A DNA stretch of 64,000 bases from assembly GCA_907164885.2 (NCBI GenBank), contig OU015490.1, forward strand, positions 17,578,994-17,642,993. Direction: 5' to 3'. This document shows positions 53,124 through 63,510 of this stretch, one piece after another. A program made the translations under genes and the position numbers. The stretch is from Dolomedes plantarius. Taxonomy: Eukaryota > Arthropoda > Arachnida > Araneae > Dolomedidae. Position 1 is the stretch's first letter, and every line of letters starts with the position of its first letter. The notes beneath the pieces were generated by a model. That model was not told where the DNA came from. It saw only the letters and a list, made by a program, of their open reading frames with translations, and did not search any database.

Positions 53124-53415
53124 GGAAGGAGTTAGTACTCCTTCCTTTAGAAGTGAATCATTAGACTTAATTATTTTGAACACTTAATTAAACTAGACGA
53201 TGTTTACAAGACAGGACTAACACTTAGTATGAAATTAAGAAAAAACAAAGCATTAACATAGCTATTTGACTCAAAACGGCAAGCCTGCGGAGCGACACAT
53301 CCGCTTCGTATTGTCACTCGTCCATCACACTGTTTGCTTGCCAAGTCCTTCGCGCCGAAGTAGTAGGAGTGGAAGTTGTAGTAATAGTTCAGTTGTGTTG
53401 CCAAACTCACTCTCA
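53120..53415 (-). repeat. Inferred 3' LTR (296 bp) of the next element
   Basis: On the minus strand it would start TGAGAGTGAGTTTGGC and end CTTCCTACA (TG...CA). The right edge was chosen because the preceding minus-strand sequence AAGTCAGAACGGCCGTG resembles the pre-LTR motifs of the other two Gypsy elements here. The left edge has an inverted pair AAGGAG/CTCCTT. The partner LTR would lie in or beyond the N gap, so this cannot be confirmed in the window. Confidence 0.45.
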
Positions 53416-53548
53416 CACGGCCGTTCTGACTTTCCAGACGTCCGCGGCTGGGTTGTAAACAATAATTCTGAAAAGATAAAAAAAAAGAGCAGAAAAAGGA
53501 AAAATATTTCAAAAAATCAAGCAGTGTTCAACACAGTGGTATTGGTGT

Positions 53549-56500
53549 TCAGTTTCTGCACCACTGTTTCATTTTGTCCGCTGCAGTTGATGTTATGGTT
53601 GGACCATCGTGATGTCCTAACTTTCGAACTTCGTAACGATCGTTGGGGTTGATGTTCGTGATCTCATATGGTCCGAAGAACTTTGGTCGGAGCTTTAATC
53701 CGGTTCCAAATTGAGTTCGTTGTATTGCCACTTTGTCATCTATCTTGTATTTACGAGCTGGTTTACGCCGTTTCTTATATTGTCGTATGTTTTCTTTCTG
53801 TTTTCCAGATTTTCGCGAGGACAAAATGCAAAGAATAGAATTCGAAATAATTTCTTGAACTAATTTCTTAAGTTGAGGGAGGGGGATGAAAAATTCACGA
53901 GAAACAATTAATTCGGTTTTTTGTGAAGCAAAATGACCTTGTGAATGGGCGTTTAGCACTATTTCTTTCTGCATCATTTGTGGTACTACTAAAAGCTCGG
54001 CATCCTGATGAAGTTTATAAAGAATTCCGTTTTTAACAAAAAATTCATCAGAAGGTGTAGATTCAAGCATAGATTTAATTTGAGATATAAATTCATCCTG
54101 GTCTTGGGCATTTTTCACCTTTTGAGTGATATCATTTGAGGTAATTACAAGAATGGGGTTACGACTTAAAGCATCAACATGTTTCATCTGTCTACCGGGT
54201 CGATGACAAACTTCATAATCAAAGTCTTCTAACATCAATGCCCATCGAGCAATTTTAGCTGGTAGGTCTTTTTTGTGCATCGTTTTTTGGAAAGCATCAC
54301 AATCGGTGATAATTTTAAATTTTGTTCCCAACAAGTAGTTTCGAAATTTTTTTAGCGCTTCAATAACGGCAAGAACTTCCAGTTCATAACTATGATATTT
54401 TTCTTGTTGAACTGTAGTTTTACGGCTAAAATAATGAATAGGATGAAACTGTCCATCATCGGATTGTTGCAAGAGCACAGCGCCAAAACCTAAGGAGCTG
54501 GCATCAGTGTGGAGTTCTAATGGGTATCCCTGTTGAAAAACATGAAGAACTGGGTTTTGTGAAAGAATGTTTTTCTGTTGTTGAAAAGCTGCTATTTGTT
54601 CAGGGGGTTTGGGAGCTTCAATAACTTGAAATTTTGGTTCAACCTTTTCACTTTTGACGGATTCACTCTCAAGGGCATCATCATCGGCATCAAATATTTT
54701 TGGTTCAAGAGTTGCTTTGATAGTTCCAATATCAAAAGCATTATCATCATCGTTATCATGAAGCAAATCTAAATCATTGGCATCAGCATCATCTAAATAT
54801 TTTCCATCATCATTATCATGAAACAAATCTAAATCATTGGCATCATCATCATCATCATCACGTTCAAAATCAATTGGATTATCCATTTTCTCTACCCTAG
54901 AAATCTTATCTTGAGTAGATGTTAGAGGTTTTTCAGACATGCATATTTGGCCCTGATCTTGAATTTGTTTTTCTACAATTTTCTGTTCCGCAAAAGGGAG
55001 TCGTCGAGAACGTTGATTTACGGGGATTTCATCTTGTAATAAAATAGTCCTTTTAATTTCAGTGTCTTGAACTTTATGGGGTTTGTAGGAAGTAACGATA
55101 TTTTGAACTTCCTCACGAATTTCAGAATTCAAAATGTGTGAAAGATCAAATGGGAAAGCTTCGTCATCAGGAATATTAGCAATATTAACGAAGATGTTAT
55201 TATCAAGAGTAAAACGAATACCGTCTTCATCAAATGTAAATTGGGTTTGCTGCAAAAAGTCGATTCCGATAATCACATCAAAAGGAATCAAGTCATCCTC
55301 TAGAACATGTATTTTAGCAGGTAAAGTAATGGTTTGAATTTCGATGGAATCCTGAAAGAATCCGATGCTGTGAACTTGGTTTTTGCCAATTCCTGAAAAG
55401 GGAATGTTGGTGGGCTGCAATGGTGGCGAACCAATTCTTCGATAGGTTTTCTCATTGATGAGGGTTGCCTGTGACCCAGTGTCACAGAGTGCTGTCAATT
55501 GAATTCCTGCAAGTTGAATGTCAACATGCATGGGATTTTTCGATGAAGTTTCAGGAGAAAGTGCATTTACAGTTTTATCAGAAATAGGTTTTTGAGAATC
55601 AGGTTTTGGTTTAGAATTTCGATAACTTTTAGGGCAATTAGCATGAACATGACCAAAACTTTTACATCCGTAGCATTGTTTACCATGTGACTTATTCAAA
55701 AATTGTTTGCTTTTGTGACCTCTCAAGCCACAGGAAAAACATACTGGCTGTGTATTTGGGCTACGTGTATTATCGACTTTCACATTGAGGTAGGAAGCAT
55801 CAATTTTTTTCTGATTATTTTGTCTGAAATTTTGTGATCTGTTAAAGATTTGTTCATAAATTTTCAACTTTTCCTTAAATTCAGGGACGGATTTACAACC
55901 GTAAAGAATAACTTTATTGTTTGTTGAATCAGGAATTCCGTTTATGACATACTCAAACAGAGAGGAGTCATCGAGAGAACCTTTGTGTGCCAAATCTCTC
56001 ATAGCTAAGAAATATTCTTGTAGGGTTTCAAACGGTTTCATACGTCGAGATTCCATTAATTTATGTAACTGAATACCGTTAATTTTGTCCGAAAATTCGT
56101 CTAATAAATGGTGCTTCAATTGTTCCCAATTTGTAATTCCACGAATAGACCTAATTAAAGTTTGAGCGGGACCAGTTAAACATTTTCTAACAAAAGTAAT
56201 TTGGTGAATTGGATTGTTTATCTGATATAAACAAAAAAGTTCTTCAACGTCAGATATAAAATTCTCAACACTGTAATTATCACGAGACGAGAAAGGTTTT
56301 ATTAAATCAACAACGTCTTTCAGACTAAACAACTGGAAAGAGAGATTCGCAGTTTCAACTGAAGGCAATGAATTTTGATCTGATTCACCAACGGAAATGT
56401 GTGTATTTTGCTTATTCGAAGATTCTTTTGCGTCAATGGTGGGGGAAAAGGGAGATCTATTTTCCTCTATAACGCTGTTAGTTTGGGATGAACGTGCACC

Positions 56501-56860
56501 CGGAAGTGAGTCATCATTCACTTCGCATTCCGAAAGATCAGAAAATTCTGCTTTTAATAACGATAAATCACTAAGACTCATAAGAATGGTATTGGCACAT
56601 TTGTCTGGGTCAGTTGAAAATTCTAAATGAAGTAGATTACAAATAGAAATCAAGTCTTTAAGTGAAAACTCTTTAAGTACTTTCTGTTTCGTTGCTTCCA
56701 ACACGAATGGCTGTTTAAAACCTGTAAATTTACGTAATCTGGTACGATTTTGTCTGTCGCCGTCTGTACCAAAAATTAAACGATGTAGAACCTTTATTTG
56801 ATTCGTACCACCAATTTTTAATGATTTTGCAATATTGGGGTAATCGTTGAGAGTAGCCAT
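53549..56860 (-). CDS. Chimeric Gag-PR-[acidic linker]-RNase H-IN tail protein (1103 aa), RT and IN cores missing
   Basis: One unbroken frame starting MATLNDYPNIAKSLKIGG. Gag core ~185-340 (FVRKCLTGPAQTLI, LLDEFSDKINGIQLHKLME). Two zinc knuckles ~374-410: the first, CFSCGLRGHKSKQF, lacks its last Cys; the second, CYGCKSFGHVHANC, is complete. Protease at D460 (ALCDTGSQATLI) with DVIIGIDFL. The start of RT is present (QRSRRLPFAEQKIVEKQI, ~620-637), then the polymerase is replaced by ~115 residues rich in Asp (DDDDDD; two ANDLDL-HDNDD units). RNase H follows complete (~755-900: LHTDASSLGF, YELEVLAVIEALKKFR, TDCDAFQK, MKHVDALSRN). The integrase finger has lost one Cys (SNSILC) and joins at RKSGK/QKENIRQYK to the integrase C-terminal domain, skipping the catalytic core. 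Either a non-autonomous element or a co-opted gene; I cannot tell which. Confidence 0.9.
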   Translation of the reverse strand: MATLNDYPNIAKSLKIGGTNQIKVLHRLIFGTDGDRQNRTRLRKFTGFKQPFVLEATKQKVLKEFSLKDLISICNLLHLEFSTDPDKCANTILMSLSDLSLLKAEFSDLSECEVNDDSLPGARSSQTNSVIEENRSPFSPTIDAKESSNKQNTHISVGESDQNSLPSVETANLSFQLFSLKDVVDLIKPFSSRDNYSVENFISDVEELFCLYQINNPIHQITFVRKCLTGPAQTLIRSIRGITNWEQLKHHLLDEFSDKINGIQLHKLMESRRMKPFETLQEYFLAMRDLAHKGSLDDSSLFEYVINGIPDSTNNKVILYGCKSVPEFKEKLKIYEQIFNRSQNFRQNNQKKIDASYLNVKVDNTRSPNTQPVCFSCGLRGHKSKQFLNKSHGKQCYGCKSFGHVHANCPKSYRNSKPKPDSQKPISDKTVNALSPETSSKNPMHVDIQLAGIQLTALCDTGSQATLINEKTYRRIGSPPLQPTNIPFSGIGKNQVHSIGFFQDSIEIQTITLPAKIHVLEDDLIPFDVIIGIDFLQQTQFTFDEDGIRFTLDNNIFVNIANIPDDEAFPFDLSHILNSEIREEVQNIVTSYKPHKVQDTEIKRTILLQDEIPVNQRSRRLPFAEQKIVEKQIQDQGQICMSEKPLTSTQDKISRVEKMDNPIDFERDDDDDDANDLDLFHDNDDGKYLDDADANDLDLLHDNDDDNAFDIGTIKATLEPKIFDADDDALESESVKSEKVEPKFQVIEAPKPPEQIAAFQQQKNILSQNPVLHVFQQGYPLELHTDASSLGFGAVLLQQSDDGQFHPIHYFSRKTTVQQEKYHSYELEVLAVIEALKKFRNYLLGTKFKIITDCDAFQKTMHKKDLPAKIARWALMLEDFDYEVCHRPGRQMKHVDALSRNPILVITSNDITQKVKNAQDQDEFISQIKSMLESTPSDEFFVKNGILYKLHQDAELLVVPQMMQKEIVLNAHSQGHFASQKTELIVSREFFIPLPQLKKLVQEIISNSILCILSSRKSGKQKENIRQYKKRRKPARKYKIDDKVAIQRTQFGTGLKLRPKFFGPYEITNINPNDRYEVRKLGHHDGPTITSTAADKMKQWCRN
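54575..54955 (-). other. Segment encoding the acidic linker
   Basis: CAT/ATC-rich DNA (minus strand GAT/GAC) with a tandem duplication of ~66 bp around 54755-54870 encoding the two ANDLDL-HDNDD units. Its composition differs from the surrounding retroelement coding sequence. It replaces the RT palm and fingers in frame. Confidence 0.8.
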
Positions 56861-57446
56861 AACTATATACTAGGTTCAAACAATTATAGTACACAAATAT
56901 ACAAATATTCAAAACCAAAATCAATAATTATAATACGTAGGTACTCAAATTCAAAAATAGAAAATAATATTTCAAATCGAAATTTTTTCAAATACCAATT
57001 CAATAATAAAATATTGATTCTCAAAATATGCATCAAAATAAGTAATCTTTAAAACAGGTTTTGTTCAAGAAAACAAAATTATGAACTAAAATAAGCATCA
57101 AATATCAAATAATAAGTTCTTCAAAATAATTTCTCTGGTTGAAGAAAACAGATGACGTAAATTTAGATATGTATCAAGTTAGATATTACTTCAGCAAAAT
57201 ATTCATCAAATTAATCTTCAAAATAAATCACTGTTGAAGAAAATAGAGGATGTAAATGCAGCATCAAAATATTAGTTAAAGTTCTAATGTTAAAAGCATC
57301 AAAATTAGGAAATCGAAAGTATCAAAATTGTGAAATCGAAAGCATCAAAACATTCTGCAAAATAAAAAATATTCTCGCAAGAAAACAGCAGAATTAAGTT
57401 CAACATCAAAGCGCATCAAATAAGCAAAGTTGTCATCAAATAAACA
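56861..57446 (-). other. Probable leader of the 1103-codon element, A-rich
   Basis: Contains many ATCAAAA/GCATCAAAA motifs in loose tandem arrangement and no long frame. It runs into the assembly gap, where the 5' LTR and PBS may lie. Confidence 0.5.
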
Positions 57447-57946
57447 NNNNNNNNNNNNNNNNNNNNNNNNNNNNNNNNNNNNNNNNNNNNNNNNNNNNNN
57501 NNNNNNNNNNNNNNNNNNNNNNNNNNNNNNNNNNNNNNNNNNNNNNNNNNNNNNNNNNNNNNNNNNNNNNNNNNNNNNNNNNNNNNNNNNNNNNNNNNNN
57601 NNNNNNNNNNNNNNNNNNNNNNNNNNNNNNNNNNNNNNNNNNNNNNNNNNNNNNNNNNNNNNNNNNNNNNNNNNNNNNNNNNNNNNNNNNNNNNNNNNNN
57701 NNNNNNNNNNNNNNNNNNNNNNNNNNNNNNNNNNNNNNNNNNNNNNNNNNNNNNNNNNNNNNNNNNNNNNNNNNNNNNNNNNNNNNNNNNNNNNNNNNNN
57801 NNNNNNNNNNNNNNNNNNNNNNNNNNNNNNNNNNNNNNNNNNNNNNNNNNNNNNNNNNNNNNNNNNNNNNNNNNNNNNNNNNNNNNNNNNNNNNNNNNNN
57901 NNNNNNNNNNNNNNNNNNNNNNNNNNNNNNNNNNNNNNNNNNNNNN
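57447..57946. other. Assembly gap (500 N)
   Basis: Exactly 500 N, a conventional placeholder for a gap of unknown size. Translations across it are meaningless. Confidence 0.99.
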
Positions 57947-60900
57947 AAAAATACTTTAGTACTTATAATGTCAATTTTGTTTTATTTATTCCAATTAGTA
58001 TTTGAACATCTGAAACCCTCTATTTTAAAAGTAATTTCAATCCACAGTATTATTTATTAAATTGACATTTAATTCACTGTAAACCTATAATTAAAATTAA
58101 ATTAATACAGTTCAGCTTATTTTTTTTTACTCCAGTATACTGCGGCTTTGAAAATACTGCACTGGCATGCTTTACCGTAGAAGGCAGGTCCCAAATTTGA
58201 ATAATTTTTTTAAATGCAAGAGAAAAAAATAGAGAAATAAAAGTTAACTTATATTATTATTTTTTCAATAACAAGAAAACAAGTATAATAAATTCAAACG
58301 GCTTATCGAGGATTTGTCTGTTATATAAAACCAAGGCGAATATCTTAACGGTGTTGTTAAGTCACGCTACAAATTCTTGGAGCTAAATCATAGTTTGGCG
58401 AAAACGGTTGACGGGATAATACGTAAGTACCAAAACTTCAGCACTTTCCCAACATCCATGTGTTTGGTGTTTTATTAATTTAATTCCATACTAAAAATTT
58501 ATTAAAATAGCCCCCACCCCCCTAACAAATTTCTAATTATGTATAAGCTTTTATTTTTTGTATTTATGTGTTTTTAAGATCCCGTGTGCACCTACGAGTT
58601 TATTAAAGCCAGCTGTCAGTTTGTTTACCAATTTATTACGTTTACTACATCTGTCCCATATTTTGTTTACATTTCGCACTTTTAGCCTAACATGTCTGCG
58701 GAAACCCCCTTGGCGAGAAGTTGGCAAAAAACTTTTGGCGCCAACTTGTCACCAAGGGAGGTGCGTCTGACACATCTATTCCTATGCATGAATGAAATTG
58801 CATTTCTAGTTAGAAAAAATTACTATTGGCATATGTAAACCCTAAACATGAAAATATAGGCTGTTAAGTTTCATTTTACATGACAGAAATATTTATAATT
58901 ATTCTGTTAAGTTCTTTTATGACTATTTGTTGAAAAATTTTCAAAATAGAAGTCAATCATTTACCAGAATATTTTACTTAATATATGTGAAGGTAACAGA
59001 TTATAACAGTTGATTTCTTTCGACTGGAATATTTATTATCCGAATTCTTGTCCTTCATGCCTTTGATTCGGATGAGCTTTAGTCATTGTAGGGCCCAGTT
59101 ACAAAAATTTCCGCTACTTTCTTCAAAATTCTAACATACTTTAAAAGAATAAACATTGAATTTGACGCAAAGAGAACAAAAATTAGGAATGGTCATATTT
59201 CCTTTTTTTATGTACCTTTATAAGAAAATAAAAACTTAAAAGTAGTTAGTTTGTATTTTTTATTCACATAACAAAATTATTTACATTTAAATTTTGCTAG
59301 ATTTTTATCAGCAATATCATGCATAAATTGATGAAATATTAATTTTCTTGTTTCTACAAGAACTGTAGACAGTTTTGTAATGTTCAGTTTCTCCTGCAAT
59401 ATTGTTGACGTCAGGTATATTTTAATTAATATTTATCTATAAAATCTTCTTTTTACCAACGTTACAGTTACATGAATTATTAAAAATATCCTTAAAGATA
59501 TAAATGTATTGGAAAAATCAGTAGCTGTCATGTGTAGCAAATGTAGAATATTTATAGGGATTCCGAAACAGTAGACTTTAATACCTCTATTTCTATGACC
59601 AGCATATAGCTGTGTGCATTCACATCTTTTATTGACTTCATTTTGTATTCTTTATTATTCCATATGATTTTTACATCCACATACATGTTATAAATATTAT
59701 CCGTATACAAATAAATAACTATCCTTTTCCATTCTCGTAAACATGTTTCCCAAAATTCTGGAGTGACTTCTGAATAACTTGCATGCTTTGTGGCTCTGAC
59801 TAAAACTTCTTGGAAACCAGAGTGGCTATAATTTAACAGGTATTATAGAAGGTTTATAAATGATCGCACTACTTCCTTTCAGACATATTTTAAATGTTTC
59901 TTCTTGTGGGGATGTATAGTAGCATGGGGCTCAATTGCTTTCATTATGTCGAATTGGATTGCAGCCAGTACATATTTTCTATCCATTTATGCATAGTTTT
60001 CCTAAGGCTGTCTTATGATTATTCATATCATTTTTATTTTGTTATGAACTGTGGTGAGATTGGTTTCAAAGACTATCTAAAATCTTATAAAGAGAACACC
60101 GACTAGTACCCAAAATCCATTGTCTTGATTTAGACATGTAAATCTACTCAGGGCAGAAAAATTGTGGGTATTTTGTATCTTTCACATTGTATGTTTAGTC
60201 AAATTAGCCCTCGTGTAGCAAAAAATTGATTGTAACCCTCCAAATCAAACTACATTCCACATTATCTCAATGAATCATCATTTGGTAAATCAAGTTTCAG
60301 CAGATATTTAACTCTATTAATCCTATTCTGCTATTTAAAGCAGTTTTTTAGAAATGTTCAAAATTTGCAGGCCTCTTTTCACAAGAGAATCTCTGTGGTT
60401 TATCTTCTATTTCATGTTCTGGTTTTAAATGTTCTTTTTTTGCTATAAGAATGATCAAAAAATTTTTAGCCTGAAAACCTTTTTGACCTAGCCTCTACAT
60501 TTCTTCGTTCTTGGAATACTATGATTTCTGATTCACCAAATCTGTTGTTAAAAAATATGTCTGTAGTAAAATATTCATTTTGTTCTAGTGAGATTTCACT
60601 CCAAAGAACCAATTTTGCTATTTTTCTCCCTTCGAATCTGAAGTTTGTTGTGCACACATCTATACACTGCACAAGTGCACGATGCTTAAGATACATAGCA
60701 TTGAAAATGCAGGGTCAGAGAAAGCACCCAATTATTTTATGTTTTTCGTAGATTTCAATTTTTAGATTTTTGCGAATATTATAAATCTCGTCTTCTTTCT
60801 CACTAATAGAGAATTATTTCTTGCTTTTCTTCTGTAAGAATAAATATAGACTATAGAAGGCTTCCAAGATGTCCAAAACCAAAGAAAAAAACTTGTTAAG

Positions 60901-62043
60901 GAATCTTCTGTCATCAGATAATTTAGCATTATGTCTAGTACCTCCTTGAAAATCCAACATGTCCTGAGCATTGTAATTAAATATAATCAGAATGTGATAT
61001 TTGTCATAGGTATATATGCAGTTATGTGCAAAACTTAATGCAAATTTATATTAGCATATTCATTTTTTGGGCGGCATTTTCTTGGACCTCATTTTATCAT
61101 TTTTATGCATCTCGATCTACTTTTAAGACTTGATTTTATTCAGATACCTGAGAGTGGTTCTGGATTTTATTAAACTGTTTTAAAGAAAAAATGAAGTTTG
61201 TAGATAAAAGTAATGAATGTGAATAAAATTGCTTTAAATTCTCTGAGGAAATTTATGAATATGTAAGGATTAATATGCTGGCAAAGTTATAGATGACAAA
61301 GAACCACCTCGTCCTCTGACACCTGTTATTTATCTGACCTGTGCTGAAATTCTTATAAATTAACTTCTAGTGAAGGCAGATAATAATCAGCTGCATGTAC
61401 TCTCTACCTAAAGAATTGGGTAGTTATGTTTGAGAAATTCCAAATGCTCCTAATCCAAACCCTATACTTCAGATATCTTGAGTTCTGTTTTTTATTAATT
61501 TTTGCATTCTGGTGTAAGCTTAATTGTTCAATATTATTAACTTCTTTGTACCATTCTGTAAATATTTTATACTCCAGTGTGATTTATATAAAGAATTTTA
61601 CAACAGTTTATTATGAAAGTCACAGTAACTTGCTTGTTAGGCAATATTTTTTCTTTTCCTTGCGTATACTCAAAATAAAGACTGTATACGCTTTGCCAGT
61701 AGCCTCAAATCAGTTTATCTGTACAAATAGAGAAAAAGTTCTTTTTCTTGTTGCTATCAATGAACTCTTCTGAGGATTAAAATGTATTAATTTATATATA
61801 ATATGTGTTAAATGTCCTTAATTTGGAAGGAGGAGGAAGGGAATAATAGTTAATGGGAAGTAATTTTTAAAAAGAACATAACATGTTTGTGTATGAAATA
61901 AGCAGTTTAAATTCAATCATGTAGTGAACTTTATATGACTGTAGATTTTGTTTTTAACTTTCTTATCCTGAAAAATATTTAATTTGTGTATTACTGTTTT
62001 GCATACTATGTATATGTTTCTTTAATTACTGTTTTATTAAATA
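57947..62043. other. 4.1 kb without recognisable genes or repeats
   Basis: Very AT-rich, with few microsatellites, unlike the rest of the window. Short frames of 60-115 codons on both strands (for example 60466-60696 minus, 61426-61773 plus) have no recognisable domain. No tRNA-like or splice-consistent exon series could be supported. It may be intron or intergenic DNA, or an old unrecognised element. Confidence 0.5.
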
Positions 62044-63135
62044 CTAGCTGTACCCGTCCCGGCGTTGCTCGGGTAATGTAATTACCAATTTTTTAGTAGC
62101 CTTAACCCTTTGTTAATAGGCGTCGCTGTCATCCTTTTCCTCACCACGATACATTATTTTACCCATATAAATTTAATCCTTTCTGGCACATTTTGGCAAA
62201 ATTTTTGACATAGGATTACTAATCGAATATCACTGCAATAGTAATCGATTTCCTTGAAAGCGAATATATCACATCCTCCACATGCTGAAATTCTTTGAAA
62301 TCTTCATAGATTTTTTCCACAAATACACCACAAATTATATGATATTAACTAAGTGCTGGCCAAAAAAAATTACGGCATTACTAAATGTGATTTTTTAATC
62401 GATTATCACTGCAAATAGTAATCGATTTTCTTTAACCACTCAATCCCTCATAGAAAACAAACGCCCCAACACATCACGTGCATTAAGTCGAAAAACTGGT
62501 TTTTCTCCTATTTTCACTCGCTGTACCTTCGTCCGGAAATGAAGAACGAAATCTCCAAAATGAGATTTCTCACAAGAGTTTCCGAATCATAAAATAAATT
62601 ATTAAAAAATAACTACAATTTGTAAATTAATTTTGGTTCTGGCTTTCGAAATTGTGATGTCTAGGGTCTCTGAGATAAAAATTTCGTAAAAATGTAACGA
62701 TATTTACGTATCGATTCGACAATTTGGAAAAAAGGGTCACGGACAAAATCCCGATTTTTTCCGAAAAACGGGTGCGTACAGGCGATCGAAAAAAAATCAC
62801 AATTAATCGATAAATTAAGACAGACAATTTTAAGTGTGATTTCCGTATAGTGTCATCTTTCCCGTATAGGCTCGTCCGAAAAAAAAAATTCTTGGACGGA
62901 TACGTTAGGATTTACGGAGCTTTTACTCGTCCGGGAGCTCCAAATCGTGACTAAATATTTAATTACGGAAAATCTAATTAAAAAATCGAAAAAAGGGCTT
63001 CGAGGTGCATAATGAGACCTCGGGAGGCTTCTTCGTGTCGAATCTCAAGTCTGTCCGACCTACCGTCTTTGCGCTGCGCCGCGAGCAGACAAAAACTCGG
63101 TCACACACACAGACTTTGCCTTTTATATATAAAGA
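62044..63135 (-). mobile_element. Non-autonomous Helitron-like element (1092 bp)
   Basis: On the minus strand it starts A|TCTTTATATATAAAAGGCAA and ends with a GC-rich hairpin region (CCCGAGCAACGCCGGGACGG, then GTACAG) and CTAG|T. These are standard Helitron termini with A/T target. The 5' region contains a GTGTGTGTGACCGAGTTTTTG stretch. Interior repeats ATCGATTACTATTTGCAGTG-like segments twice (62222-62250 and 62396-62425). No Rep/Hel coding frame. Confidence 0.82.
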
Positions 63136-63510
63136 TGGTATTAAAGTTTCTCAGTTTCTCTCCATGCATACATATAATAGGATTAAAGGATAAAATATTT
63201 CATACTTTATTATGAAAATTATTTGAATTGACAATTACTTTTCAATCTCATGGTTTATAAAGAGAAGGGTGTGATTTTCGTTAACCAAAAAGTGTTATAA
63301 TAGGTATGGCTTAATCTTCATCAGATGTCCTATAGCATTGTACTGTATTGTGTAGAGTTCTGACCAAAATAATTTCAGTCTATATGGATATCTTGAAATC
63401 ATTTGACTTCATAAACAAAAGGAAAATGTTATAAGGTTACCTTATCCTGCAAGAACAAAATGGTTTACCAATATTCTTTGATTCATAAAATGGTTTTATT
63501 TAACTTATTA
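63136..63510. other. No gene recognised
   Basis: AT-rich spacer between two Helitron-type structures. Confidence 0.5.

Noticed and set aside
57430..58005. 191-codon frame across the gap
   Set aside because: Nearly all of it is N; it is an artefact of the gap.
60466..60971. Possible piggyBac or hAT transposase remnant on the minus strand
   Set aside because: The frames contain no catalytic motif I can recognise and are broken by many stops.
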